Shown here: piece by piece, positions 37,701 through 45,714 of the stretch
Layout of the letters: each line of letters opens with the position of its first letter
Numbering within the stretch: the first letter of the stretch is position 1
From: Bacteroidota bacterium
GTDB lineage: Bacteria > Bacteroidota > Bacteroidia > Chitinophagales > Chitinophagaceae
Reading direction: 5' to 3'
DNA: 64,000 bases
NCBI GenBank assembly: GCA_023415275.1
Contig: JAEZLJ010000093.1
Span: forward strand, 19,240 to 83,239
Translations under genes and position numbers: made by a program
Notes under the pieces: generated by a model
The model's database searches: none
What the model saw: the letters and a program-made list of their open reading frames with translations, nothing else
Told to the model about the DNA's origin: nothing

Positions 37701-38505
37701 AAACATAAAGCAGTGAACGAAATATGATCAATATTATCAAAAGAAAAAGAATTCCTTTAAAGGCCCTGCTTCGTTTAACTATGGTTTCGGCAACTAGGTG
37801 CAAATAAAGTAATAGAAATAAAACAGCACAGATTCTTAATACAATAGTAATAATATCTGTGACAGCCACATTAGTATGTGCTACCCTTTTAATATGAAAT
37901 AAAACTTGCTTATCTATAGAAACAATTGGATAGGAAGTTGGGGTTTCCGAAAGAGATATTTTTTTAATAGCCTCATCATCGTGTACAAATCTTTTCATCA
38001 AATAATCGGTCTCCAGGTAATATTGGTTTAAGACCGGTATTAACACATAGGCAACCACATTATTGGTCATTCCCTCTAGCTGAAGGGTTGTTTTCCTGAC
38101 TACATAATACCCATTGGTAAGATGCTGGAAATAAGTACCGTCTCTTAAATTAAAATCGGTTTCAGGTGGTAGTACCTTCTGACTATTCCAAAATAACAGG
38201 TTTTGATTATCTGAGATAGTTTCAGCAAATAAGAAAAATCCAAACCGTTTGGCTTCAATGAATTTAAATTGTTCCAACGATTCTTTTTGCAACACCAACT
38301 TTCGCATTAAGATCGTATCCGCTAATAAGCTTCTAGCCTCTTTTTCTTGTTGTTGTATATAACGTTCAAGTTTCTTTTGCTGGTAATTGATTGAAGGCTG
38401 GATCTTAAAATAATAGGCAGTAAAAAAAGATAATAGAAATAGACCTAAAGCCAGCAATAACAACGTCCGCTTAGGCAATAAAATATTAAGTTGAGAAATC
38501 TTCAA
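34750..38505 (-). CDS. Large multi-pass membrane sensor histidine kinase (NtrY-like)
   Basis: 1251 residues, unusually long. About nine N-terminal membrane helices (one near 13-33, the rest about 210-480) precede an extracytoplasmic region (about 490-700). Two more helices (about 720-815), a second sensor domain (about 825-960) and a last helix lead to HAMP (about 990-1045). Then come the H-box (RQVAHEIKNPLTPMK, about 1065-1080), N-box (NLMANAVDAC), G1 (DNGEGI) and G2 (GTGLGL). The core is an NtrY-type kinase. No response regulator lies nearby. It overlaps mazG by 4 bp, so it is in an operon with mazG and the DUF3667 gene. The signal sensed is unknown. Confidence 0.92.
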   Translation of the reverse strand: MKISQLNILLPKRTLLLLALGLFLLSFFTAYYFKIQPSINYQQKKLERYIQQQEKEARSLLADTILMRKLVLQKESLEQFKFIEAKRFGFFLFAETISDNQNLLFWNSQKVLPPETDFNLRDGTYFQHLTNGYYVVRKTTLQLEGMTNNVVAYVLIPVLNQYYLETDYLMKRFVHDDEAIKKISLSETPTSYPIVSIDKQVLFHIKRVAHTNVAVTDIITIVLRICAVLFLLLYLHLVAETIVKRSRAFKGILFLLIILIIFRSLLYVFPGLLSLRQFELFNPLIYASNWINRSLGDLLVNAIILCWIVLFAWFNIGPGDNFPSFIKGKGVYVAGTIAVFVLIFSTFQLANVVQGLVANSKISFNVTDFFSLDIYTVVGLIVLALLCLSYYYLSRLLFRIIYPAFKDHQVYIYFFIALVGLLFLTFRSGNEIVLFHLPVLLWLIIYTWLVSQEKFLINRFSATVAGALFWIFVFSVSLAVIILEGNKVNELRIRKGIAEKYDQLTDKSSQRLMNMAIIYLDNRFLKNNFERFKNEEDNQYLRDSIISSNFSGYSNRYDTKIYVFDSSYTPINNNDPTTYADLNTIFTLQSKPTDIPDVYYHETSFDHFTYLAKRQIKDSSKIKGYFFMASTPRQFGTSDALYPILFKSVNRNDPENSPIYSNAIYVNNLLFSSSSKYPFQTSLTSSQVPDKEFSQRDNNGYDELWYKANNSKIIVIAKKKDSLLESITLFSYLFCAFLFMVGFLQFISFLLRLANDSKSFSNIFQVNIRTQIHGTVIFISVLSFLIIGAATISFFITRYNRNNEDKLSRTAGIMVKEMQKPIKGDHSNDSLKVNDSAARAGLQRLVNEVADIHNVDVNIYDLEGNLEVTSDEEVYKKGILSNKMHPLAYFHLNRLREVLRVQEEKVSSLNYLSIYTAVRNESGYVTKYLNIPYFSSQLDLNQEISNFLVTIINLNAFIFLIAGVIALFITNKITQSFSLIGDKMRDITLGKINEEIVWKRNDEIGELVKQYNVMVHELGKSADALAKSEREGAWREMARQVAHEIKNPLTPMKLSIQYLQKAINTNNTNVKELTTNVANTLIEQIDHLSKIAADFSQFANIGNKKIELVDLHHILGSLVDLYQANPKIDINWNRVEGSIILKADRTHMNRLFTNLMANAVDACAEKNNCYIQINEERRGHSIIITITDNGEGIAPETQPKIFTPNFTTKTSGTGLGLAMCKSIVEQAKGNIWFETKEEEGTSFFVQLPIIS

Positions 38506-39272
38506 TCTTTTTGTTGTTTAATATCATTCCAGATAGCATCCATTTCTCCAAGCGTCATTTTGTGCAAATCCTTACCAGTAGACAATGCCTTTTCTTCCAT
38601 CCTTGTAAACCGGTCAATAAACTTTTTATTGGTGAGCTCCAAAGCATTTTCCGCATCGATCTGAAGAAACCTTGAAAAGTTTACCAGTGAAAACATCAGA
38701 TCGCCAAACTCCTCTTCTATTTTGGATTGATCACCATGTTGAATAGCTTCATGCAATTCATGTGTTTCCTCCTCAACTTTTTCCCATACCTGGTCTTTAT
38801 TTTCCCATTCAAATCCTACCTGTCGAGCTTTTTCCTGCAACCGCATGGCTTTTATTAAAGCAGGGAGGGACTTTGGAACTCCTGAAAGAACTGACTTCTT
38901 TCCTTCCTTTAACTTGAGCTTTTCCCAGTTACGCTTTACATCATTTTCATCCTTGACTTTGACATCCCCATAAATGTGTGGATGACGGTCAATTAACTTA
39001 CGTGAGATGCCATCTATCACATCATCGATAGAAAATTTTCTTTGCTCCTCCCCAATTTTAGAATAGAAAACTATATGTAATAAAAGGTCTCCTAATTCTT
39101 CTTTTATAGATCCCCATTCATTCGAGCTAATAGCTTCCGTAAGTTCATAAGTTTCTTCCAAAGTCATCTGCCTTAAGCTATGAATGGTTTGCTTCTGGTC
39201 CCAGGGACACTTTTCCCTAAGTTCATCCATAATTTTCACCAGGTCATAAAATTTTGTATTGGAAATTTGCAT
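38502..39272 (-). CDS. mazG: Nucleoside triphosphate pyrophosphohydrolase MazG
   Basis: 256 residues with two MazG domains, as in the classic long form. The first has CPWDQKQT and EETYELTEAI followed by EELGDLLLH. The second has EEETHELHEAI followed by EEEFGDLMFS. The Glu/Asp clusters bind Mg2+. It hydrolyses NTPs or dNTPs to NMPs and PPi; known members remove aberrant nucleotides and affect (p)ppGpp levels. The start is 3 bp after the DUF3667 stop, and the end overlaps the kinase start by 4 bp. Confidence 0.95.
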   Translation of the reverse strand: MQISNTKFYDLVKIMDELREKCPWDQKQTIHSLRQMTLEETYELTEAISSNEWGSIKEELGDLLLHIVFYSKIGEEQRKFSIDDVIDGISRKLIDRHPHIYGDVKVKDENDVKRNWEKLKLKEGKKSVLSGVPKSLPALIKAMRLQEKARQVGFEWENKDQVWEKVEEETHELHEAIQHGDQSKIEEEFGDLMFSLVNFSRFLQIDAENALELTNKKFIDRFTRMEEKALSTGKDLHKMTLGEMDAIWNDIKQQKD

Positions 39273-39275
39273 AGC

Positions 39276-40346
39276 TTATAATTGAATAAAAGAAAATATA
39301 ATAAACACCAACATTAGCAAGCCAAATATCACCAACCCCAGGAAATTCAATATGAAAAATTTGGTTATAGTTTTTTTCCAGGATTGATTGTAAAACCTTC
39401 GCATTGCAATCAATAAATAAAGCCCACCTAATAAAAATAAAACCACATCGAAAAAGCTCAGAAACTCCCAACCCGAAAATGCCTGTATTTTGTTTAGTAT
39501 AAAAAAAACAAGCAATACCAAAAAACTGAATATGTAATGGTATAATGTAAAAACCGCATGGTCACTGTAATAAAAGTCTTTTCTTCTTATATAAAGCAGT
39601 TTTAATAGCAGGGCAAAAAAGGGAAGAGATACAAATAATATATATGGGAGCTTATGGAGAAATGAACGGATCAATTCTTTTATGATAGCATTTTGATCAT
39701 CGCCATACTTTTCTTTGAACGCCTTCCATTTTTCCTGCGCCATTCTTCCGATCCAGTCAGAATTGGATTTAAAAGTATAATGGCTTTTTTCTGCCCGGAA
39801 AAGGTAGTTATTACCATTATATATAACAGGGAAGGTAGTATCTGTTAGATGACCTATACTATCTTTTAAAAGGTAAATGTTGTAAGAAGTATCTAAAACC
39901 AGTTTGATCTGCTTTTGTAAATTGGTGTCCCCCGGATGGTCGTGAAGATTATTGTTGGCACTGGCTGCAAAGTTATACCGCTCCATCCTGTTTAATTGAT
40001 GTCGGCTTGCGATATCAATGGCCTCCCCTGGGTCAGTTATTGAAAAAAAAACCAAAAAGAAAACAGCCGAAGTAAATAAGTACATTCTAATAGGGTCAAG
40101 ATAGCTCTGCCTTTTTCCTTTTGTATATTCTTTAGGCACAAACCCTGGTTTAAATAACAGAAACCTAAGGGTATCAAAGAATTTTCCATCAAAATGGAAT
40201 ACATCATAAATAAAATGAGTGAAAAGACTCCAGAAGTTTTGTTTGGGCTCAATATTCTCTTGCCCGCATATTGAACAATATCGGCCATTTACCTGGCTTC
40301 CACAGTTTAAGCAATTAGTCTCTTTCCTTTGAATTTGGTGGGACAC
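39276..40346 (-). CDS. DUF3667 zinc-ribbon membrane protein
   Basis: 356 residues. An N-terminal zinc ribbon (C12-x2-C15, C24-x2-C27) precedes the family block HFDGKFFDTLRFLLFKPGFVPKEYTKGKRQ, of which the portion PGFVPKEYTKGKR is most typical of DUF3667. Membrane helices follow at about 93-110, 240-260, 268-292, 300-320 and 330-355. The start is a GTG codon; no in-frame ATG lies nearby. Function is unknown in the family. It is first in a tight operon with mazG and the large kinase. Confidence 0.85.
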   Translation of the reverse strand: MSHQIQRKETNCLNCGSQVNGRYCSICGQENIEPKQNFWSLFTHFIYDVFHFDGKFFDTLRFLLFKPGFVPKEYTKGKRQSYLDPIRMYLFTSAVFFLVFFSITDPGEAIDIASRHQLNRMERYNFAASANNNLHDHPGDTNLQKQIKLVLDTSYNIYLLKDSIGHLTDTTFPVIYNGNNYLFRAEKSHYTFKSNSDWIGRMAQEKWKAFKEKYGDDQNAIIKELIRSFLHKLPYILFVSLPFFALLLKLLYIRRKDFYYSDHAVFTLYHYIFSFLVLLVFFILNKIQAFSGWEFLSFFDVVLFLLGGLYLLIAMRRFYNQSWKKTITKFFILNFLGLVIFGLLMLVFIIFSFIQL

Positions 40347-40489
40347 GTAAAATTTTTCTTAAAAATAGTTACAAAAAGTACACTTGAACGATTGTTTATA
40401 TGAATCAGGGTTTCATTGGTTATTTTTGAAAGCAAACCATATCCTGTTATTATCAAAAACCTTACTTCTCAGGAAAACAATTTTTAGCT

Positions 40490-41326
40490 ATGAAACTAGT
40501 ATTTGCCTTCCTTTCGTTATTTATTTTCTATTCTGCCTCATCCCAATATTACTATATTGACATAGTAGGTTCTAAAGAAACATCCGGCATCATGCAGACT
40601 TACCTTAAAAACAAGGTCAATCATGTTGTTCTAACGAGTTATGATGAAACAAACTCAATTATTAATGACTTTTCAGTTGAACAAGTATTTGATGAAGCGA
40701 AAAAGGTTTTAAAAACCATTACCCGATCTAGTGAAGACCATCAATCATTACTACTATCCTATCTGGATGCTAATAACCTGGTCACAAATACAATTGACAG
40801 TAGTGATATTCTTGTAAGTAGTACTCAGTACAATTATGACCCATCCGGAAGATTACTGTCATTAAATACTTCTTCAAGGGACAGTTCAGGTAGATCTTAT
40901 GAAACCGAACAGCATATCTGGAATTATAATAATGGCAAGATAATAGGAATGTTAAGGATCAAAAATAAAAGGGATTCCAGTTTCATTGCATTTAAGACAG
41001 ATGAAAACGGAAACGTAATAGAAGAACAGGAAACCAGGAGAGGTAATAAGGCTGACCCTGTATATTATTACTATGATGCCAGCAACAGGTTAACGGATAT
41101 TGTTCGCTATAATAAAAAAGTGAACAAGTTATTGCCGGAATATATGTTTGAATATTCACCGGCGAACCAGGTTATACAGAAAATAACAGTTCCCGCAAAT
41201 AGTAATAATTACCTTATCTGGCGTTTTCAATATAATAACCAGGGGCTTAAAACCAAGGAAGCTATCTATAACAAGCAAAAACAATTAACTGGTAAAATCG
41301 AATACCAATACTCATTTTCTTCCTGA
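40490..41326 (+). CDS. Secreted protein with YD-type repeats, unknown function
   Basis: 278 residues. Signal peptide about 1-19 (FYSASSQ). Three or more repeats resemble RHS/YD units: YNYDPSGRLLSLNT, YYYDASNRLTDIVRY and FQYNNQGLKTKEAIYN. Such beta-strand repeats occur in many Bacteroidota exported proteins. There is no catalytic motif and no RHS core or toxin tip, so it is not a classical RHS toxin. Its stop overlaps the start of the next small gene by 1 bp (TGATG), suggesting translational coupling. Confidence 0.8.
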   Translation: MKLVFAFLSLFIFYSASSQYYYIDIVGSKETSGIMQTYLKNKVNHVVLTSYDETNSIINDFSVEQVFDEAKKVLKTITRSSEDHQSLLLSYLDANNLVTNTIDSSDILVSSTQYNYDPSGRLLSLNTSSRDSSGRSYETEQHIWNYNNGKIIGMLRIKNKRDSSFIAFKTDENGNVIEEQETRRGNKADPVYYYYDASNRLTDIVRYNKKVNKLLPEYMFEYSPANQVIQKITVPANSNNYLIWRFQYNNQGLKTKEAIYNKQKQLTGKIEYQYSFSS

Positions 41327-41517
41327 TGAAATATAGATACATAGGTGATAGAAATACGGATCCAGGCTTAAAATTGATGATTTGCCATGCTGTAAAAAGA
41401 AAAGATGGCAAATGCATAAGAGGAAAGAATGGATCGATGCTCGTTGAAACAGCCCACAAAACTCAAATGGTGGTAGTAGGAAGGCATTTAAGGAAAGTTT
41501 TGGAAAATGACAATTAA
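41326..41517 (+). CDS. Small conserved protein, 63 residues
   Basis: Basic, soluble, with the pattern YIGDRNTDPGL, then MICHAVKR, GKCIRGKNGSMLVE and VVVGRHLRKV. The arrangement of short strands and the RGKNGSMLV block recurs in small Bacteroidota proteins that I recall as conserved hypotheticals. Two cysteines (C20 and C30) are present. It starts inside the stop codon of the preceding gene. A nucleic-acid or ribosome-associated role would fit the basic charge but is speculative. Confidence 0.75.
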   Translation: MKYRYIGDRNTDPGLKLMICHAVKRKDGKCIRGKNGSMLVETAHKTQMVVVGRHLRKVLENDN

Positions 41518-41524
41518 AAAAGCT

Positions 41525-41551
41525 GCTCAATTGAATCTTGTTAGATTGAGC
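41525..41551 (+). terminator. Possible terminator after the 63-residue gene
   Basis: A perfect 7-bp stem GCTCAAT/ATTGAGC is followed by the T-rich TTGTTTAAA. The T-run is interrupted, so the call is moderate at best. Confidence 0.4.
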
Positions 41552-41657
41552 TTGTTTAAACTGTAAAAAGTTTTACTTGAAGTAATCACTAGATTATTTT
41601 AAGCATCTTCATGAATCAAGGATTGGTATCAGTGCAGTAAATAAAATAGGCGGATAC

Positions 41658-41680
41658 AAAAAAAGCGACTTTCGTCGCTT
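41658..41680 (-). terminator. Terminator of the tRNA-Leu gene
   Basis: The stem AAGCGAC/GTCGCTT with a 4-base loop is followed on the minus strand by seven T. It lies directly past the tRNA 3' end. Confidence 0.85.
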
Positions 41681-41682
41681 AG

Positions 41683-41768
41683 TGCCCCGGAACGGACTTG
41701 AACCGTTACGACCGTTGCGGGTCACAGGATTTTAAGTCCTGCGTGTCTACCAATTCCACCACCAGGGC
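41683..41768 (-). tRNA. tRNA-Leu (anticodon TAA)
   Basis: 86 nt on the minus strand. The acceptor arms GCCCTGG/CCGGGGC pair, the D-arm has GGTAGAC, the anticodon loop CTTAAAA reads TAA, and the T-arm is GGTTCAAGTCC. The long variable arm expected of leucine tRNA is present. CCA is not encoded. It decodes UUA and UUG. Confidence 0.95.
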
Positions 41769-41771
41769 TCC

Positions 41772-41798
41772 AAAAAAAATCTCCCAAAGAGTGGGAGA
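41772..41798 (-). terminator. Terminator between the two tRNA genes
   Basis: A 7-bp stem TCTCCCA/TGGGAGA with a 5-base loop is followed on the minus strand by eight T. It would end the tRNA-Gly transcript or process the pair. Confidence 0.8.
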
Positions 41799-41805
41799 AA
41801 TTTTG

Positions 41806-41878
<73 letters not shown>

Positions 41879-42007
41879 TTTTGCAACAATTAAAGAACAA
41901 TCAATATTAGGATCTAATGAAAATTGGCCTTTTTCTTGTCAACTATGTAAAGAACTTTACGGGGTTGCAAAAATAGGTATTGAAACTATTGCAACAAAAA
42001 AAATCTA

Positions 42008-42247
42008 CTATTTTGGTGCAGTATATTTTGGAGTATACAATGTGCTTTCCTGAACAACTACATTTTGAGGCTTGCTATTCTCATAACGAATGTTATATAA
42101 TTTATAACAGCTTCCGAAGAAGAAAGCAAGAATACAAAAAACCGAAAGGTAAAAGATAAAGGCAGAAGAAGACACCCAACTATGAGTGAAATCCCTGTCT
42201 TGTACTTTTTCCAGTTCTTCCCGGTACTCTTCCTGACGATAGTCCAT
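42008..42247 (-). CDS. Small single-pass membrane protein, unknown
   Basis: 79 residues from the ATG (MDYRQEEYREELEKVQ); a TTG two codons upstream is less likely. A charged N-terminal helix (1-24) precedes one membrane helix (about 27-48, SAFIFYLSVFCILAFFFGS) and a short polar tail. It lies 43 bp downstream of the glycosyltransferase gene on the same strand and may be co-transcribed. I recognise no family. Confidence 0.65.
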   Translation of the reverse strand: MDYRQEEYREELEKVQDRDFTHSWVSSSAFIFYLSVFCILAFFFGSCYKLYNIRYENSKPQNVVVQESTLYTPKYTAPK

Positions 42248-42290
42248 ATTCAAATTTTGTGGTGCAAAAATAATGGTTCAAACCAAATTG

Positions 42291-43340
42291 TTAAAAGATT
42301 TGATGTTCTTTTTGAGCTTCTTTACCAACTATATCCCTGAAGAGCTTTTTATTTTGAATAAAATAAGCCCACACGACTGAACCATTATAAACTCCATTTA
42401 ATTCTTTTAAGGTTTTTCTTACGCCTACCCTTTCCATTATTCTTACAAATAAGCACCAATAACCAAATGCCATGTGTGCCTTTATCACAGCTTTAAAATA
42501 CCCAAAATCTCCTTTCATTAAAGCCTGACAAGCTGAAAGTTGATCCAGGATCAACCTGAAAGGAATCTTCCACCACCTTTCTTTGAGAGGAAGGTTTTTA
42601 GCAAGCATGATCTGGTTATTCCGGTAATTCAAAAATGTTTTTTTACTGTCTCCTTTAGGCAATGTGCCACCACCTACATGGTATACTATGGACTGGGGAC
42701 AACAAAAGATTTTGTATCCAGATAATTGCACTCTCCAACAAAGGTCTATTTCTTCCATATGAGCGAAAAAATATTCGTCAAACCCTTTTAATTGGTGAAA
42801 TAACTGGCTTTTAATAACAAGGGCAGCCCCGGATGCCCAAAATATTTGTTCTATTGAATCATACTGACCGCGATCCTCCTCACAACTATCAAACACCCGA
42901 CCCCGTGCAAAAGGATATCCAAATTTGTCTATCCACCCTCCTGATGCACCAGCATATTCGAAAATATGCTTACTATCATAAGATAGGATCTTGGGTTGAC
43001 AGGCTCCTATTTTAATGTCCGACTCAAATAAATTCATGATAGGCTCCAGCCATCCCGGCGTCACTTCTACATCTGAATTCAGCAAAACATAATAGTCAGT
43101 ATTTACTGATGCCAGGGCCTCATTGTATCCTTTTGCAAATCCATAATTCCTATCCAGCCGGATAACTTCTATTTGCGGGTACCTATTTTCCACAAATAAT
43201 ATGGAATCATCAGTAGAAGCATTATCCGCCACAAACACTCTTACAGTGAAAGTAGTGGAGAGCACAGAAGGCAAAAATCTTTCAAGAAATGATCTGCCAT
43301 TCCAGTTTAGGATAACGATAGCTACAGAAGGTAATGACAA
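42291..43340 (-). CDS. Glycosyltransferase family 2
   Basis: 349 residues. The GT-A fold is indicated by VAIVILNWNGRSFLERFLPS at the N terminus, VFVADNASTDDS, and the metal motif region VLLNSDVEVTPGW. GFDEYFFAHMEEIDLCWR is the acceptor-side block typical of rhamnosyl-transferase-like GT2 enzymes. There are no clear membrane helices. The start is TTG: the upstream frame reaches a stop within eleven codons, contains no ATG, and the fold begins immediately. It probably adds a sugar to a surface glycan, but no glycan cluster surrounds it. Confidence 0.9.
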   Translation of the reverse strand: MSLPSVAIVILNWNGRSFLERFLPSVLSTTFTVRVFVADNASTDDSILFVENRYPQIEVIRLDRNYGFAKGYNEALASVNTDYYVLLNSDVEVTPGWLEPIMNLFESDIKIGACQPKILSYDSKHIFEYAGASGGWIDKFGYPFARGRVFDSCEEDRGQYDSIEQIFWASGAALVIKSQLFHQLKGFDEYFFAHMEEIDLCWRVQLSGYKIFCCPQSIVYHVGGGTLPKGDSKKTFLNYRNNQIMLAKNLPLKERWWKIPFRLILDQLSACQALMKGDFGYFKAVIKAHMAFGYWCLFVRIMERVGVRKTLKELNGVYNGSVVWAYFIQNKKLFRDIVGKEAQKEHQIF

Positions 43341-43475
43341 TAGACTAAATATTCGTTCAAAAATAAGTTAACCAAGTAAATAATGAATCGAAACTAAACT
43401 TACCGCCACTAAGCGTCTTTTAAATATATGATGACTGATGTTTCCCCTTCGTTTTTCATTACTTATTTTTAAGGA

Positions 43476-44627
43476 ATGTTTCGTCAATTGATCAACTGGC
43501 GCACTTTATTGGCTATTATAGCTATATTGATAGTTAGTGGAACTATTTCTTATTCATCTTACCTGGCTCAAAAAATTGAAAAGGAAGAACGTCAAAAGGT
43601 GGAAGAGTGGGTGGAAGCAAGTACTTCTCTATTAAATCCTAACAATACCGGGGACACACGTCTGCATTTAAAGATCATCCAGGATAATAATGATATTCCT
43701 ATTGTTTGGACCAATGAGAAAGACAGCATTTTCGAATACATTAACCTTGATTCTGCAAAGGTCCGGGAAGACAGGAATTATTTAAATAATATGCTGCAAA
43801 AGTTCAAGTCGCAGGGAACACCAATTACCTGGATAGATCCTTTTGATTCAACCAAAATAAACAAATATTATTATGGCCACAGTCGCCTCCTGGACGAAGT
43901 AAGATATTATCCATTAGTACAACTTTTGATAGTGGGTTTATTTATTTTCATTACAGTTGGCGCTATTCGTAGCAGCTATAGGTCAACTCAAAACCAGGTT
44001 TGGGCTGGTATGGCAAAAGAAACGGCCCATCAGTTAGGTACTCCGGTATCTTCATTAGAAGGATGGGTAGAAATATTAAAAGAAACCCATGGAAAGGAAA
44101 GCTTTGTGCCGGAGATAGAAAAGGATGTGAGCAGGCTACGGCTGGTTTCAGATCGATTTGGTAAAATAGGAAGCACCCCGCAACTTGAAAGGTTAGATAT
44201 TATCGAGCAGGTTGAGTATATGGTGGAATACATAAGGAAAAGAGCTGGAGGTAGGGTGAGCTTTTCTATCAACTCCCATGAGGCTGATCAAATTTTTGTA
44301 AACATATCCGCACCATTATTTGATTGGGTCATTGAGAATCTTTTGAAAAATGCTTTGGATGCCATGGAAGGAAAAGGAGCAATTTCTTTAGATATTAAAG
44401 AACAAACTGAAAATGTGGTTATTGACATTACAGATAATGGAAAAGGTATTAGCAAGCAAAATCTACAGAAGATTTTTAAACCAGGTTTTACTACAAAGAA
44501 AAGGGGTTGGGGATTGGGATTAAGTCTTTGCAAAAGAATAATTGAACAATACCATAAAGGGAGCTTGACAGTTAAAAATTCAGAGCTTGGAAAAGGAACA
44601 ACTTTTCGAATCGTTTTGGTAAAATAA
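43476..44627 (+). CDS. Membrane sensor histidine kinase
   Basis: 383 residues. Membrane helix about 9-30, extracytoplasmic sensor region (about 31-145), second helix about 148-168, then a kinase core. The H-box is KETAHQLGTPVSSLEGW, the HQLGTP variant common in Bacteroidota. The N-box is NLLKNALDAM, G1 DNGKGI, F-box FKPGFTTKK and G2 GWGLGL. There is no HAMP of normal length and no response regulator nearby, so it is an orphan kinase. It is divergent from the GT2 gene. Confidence 0.93.
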   Translation: MFRQLINWRTLLAIIAILIVSGTISYSSYLAQKIEKEERQKVEEWVEASTSLLNPNNTGDTRLHLKIIQDNNDIPIVWTNEKDSIFEYINLDSAKVREDRNYLNNMLQKFKSQGTPITWIDPFDSTKINKYYYGHSRLLDEVRYYPLVQLLIVGLFIFITVGAIRSSYRSTQNQVWAGMAKETAHQLGTPVSSLEGWVEILKETHGKESFVPEIEKDVSRLRLVSDRFGKIGSTPQLERLDIIEQVEYMVEYIRKRAGGRVSFSINSHEADQIFVNISAPLFDWVIENLLKNALDAMEGKGAISLDIKEQTENVVIDITDNGKGISKQNLQKIFKPGFTTKKRGWGLGLSLCKRIIEQYHKGSLTVKNSELGKGTTFRIVLVK

Positions 44628-44702
44628 ATAGATTTGCATCCCCAAATTGAAAGGAAAGGATAGATATTTCAATAAATTACCCTTAAACTTGCACCTCCAA
44701 CA

Positions 44703-44786
44703 GCCCGGGTGGCGAAATTGGTAGACGCACCACCTTGAGGTGGTGGCGCTGGAAACGGCGTGCTGGTTCGAATCCAGTCTCGGGCA
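44703..44786 (+). tRNA. tRNA-Leu (anticodon GAG)
   Basis: 84 nt. Acceptor GCCCGGG/CTCGGGC, D-arm with TTGGTAGAC, anticodon stem CCACC/GGTGG with loop TTGAGGT (anticodon GAG), a long variable arm and T-arm GGTTCGAATCC. The discriminator is A and CCA is not encoded. It decodes CUC and CUU. Confidence 0.96.
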
Positions 44787-44790
44787 CTTA

Positions 44791-44824
44791 AACCCTGTCT
44801 TAATAAAGGCAGGGTTTTTATTTT
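44791..44824 (+). terminator. Terminator of tRNA-Leu(GAG)
   Basis: The stem AACCCTG/CAGGGTT with a 12-base loop is followed by a T-run broken by one A. It lies directly after the tRNA. Confidence 0.8.
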
Positions 44825-45052
44825 ATACTTACTCAGGCTTAAGAATACCAAACCAGAATTGTTGTAATTATAAAGCAAACTTTTCCTTATCAATAAATGA
44901 AAATAGATAATGAGAAGTGAGTTTATGTACTGGAATTCATTTATCCAAATTCTGAACAAACCAGTACTAGTTATGAATAATAGAGAGTCGAAGCTTTGTA
45001 TCAAATTTTATTCATCAAAATAGATATTCCAAACCTACACTCTTTTTAAAGA

Positions 45053-45625
45053 TCAATGTGAAATTCTATATTCTGGTAATAAAAACTTGAGTGTTTTTAA
45101 TGCTTTACCGATGTGCTTTTCAACGGTACTTATGGAGATACTTAGATCCCTGGAAATGTCTTTGTTTGTTTTGTTACCATGCCTGCTCATAATGAAGACC
45201 CTCCTGCATTTATCGGGTAAGGAGGCTAGAATGTTATCAATCTTTTTATGTAGTTCTTTGGCATCCAACTCATTTGCAAAATCGTTTTTGCAAACGTCCT
45301 TTAAAAAAAGGTCCTTCTGATAGCTATTACGTGTATTTTCAGAACGAAACTCATTCAATATCTTATACTTTAATGCCTGGTAAAGGTATGCCTGTACAGA
45401 AACTGAAATTTCTAAATGCTCTCTTTTCTGGTAGAAACTAATAAAGATATCCTGCACGATATCCTCTGCCCTTTCACGGCTTTGTAACCTGCGAAATGCA
45501 GTATCAATTAATGAGCTCCAATGGCGATTATATAAAGCCTCAAAAGCTTTTACATCATTTTGCCGAATGAATTGAAACAACTCTATATCCGGAAGTTGTT
45601 CGTAACATACATTGGTGGGCAGCAT
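45053..45625 (-). CDS. ECF-type RNA polymerase sigma factor
   Basis: 190 residues. Region 2 (about 18-85) includes AFEALYNRHWSSLIDTAFRRL and AEDIVQDIFISFYQKRE. Region 4 (about 125-180) includes LPDKCRRVFIMSRHGNKTNKDIS and the helix-turn-helix ISISTVEKHIGKALK. This is the FecI-like Bacteroidota type, usually paired with a FecR anti-sigma gene and a TonB-linked receptor with an STN domain. Here only a short FecR-like ORF lies upstream, and the nearby SusC shows no STN domain. Its target is unknown. Confidence 0.93.
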   Translation of the reverse strand: MLPTNVCYEQLPDIELFQFIRQNDVKAFEALYNRHWSSLIDTAFRRLQSRERAEDIVQDIFISFYQKREHLEISVSVQAYLYQALKYKILNEFRSENTRNSYQKDLFLKDVCKNDFANELDAKELHKKIDNILASLPDKCRRVFIMSRHGNKTNKDISRDLSISISTVEKHIGKALKTLKFLLPEYRISH

Positions 45626-45714
45626 GCAAATCGTATTTAGAGGTTGAATTTAATGAAAAAATCTAAGTAAGAAGTAATCAAGAATTAATCTTTATTTTCA
45701 ATCAGGAAAAACAC

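Noticed and set aside
44669..45004. Minus-strand ORF of 111 codons across the tRNA-Leu(GAG) gene
   Set aside because: Its distinctive part is the antisense translation of the tRNA, a well-known false-gene pattern; the rest has no family likeness.
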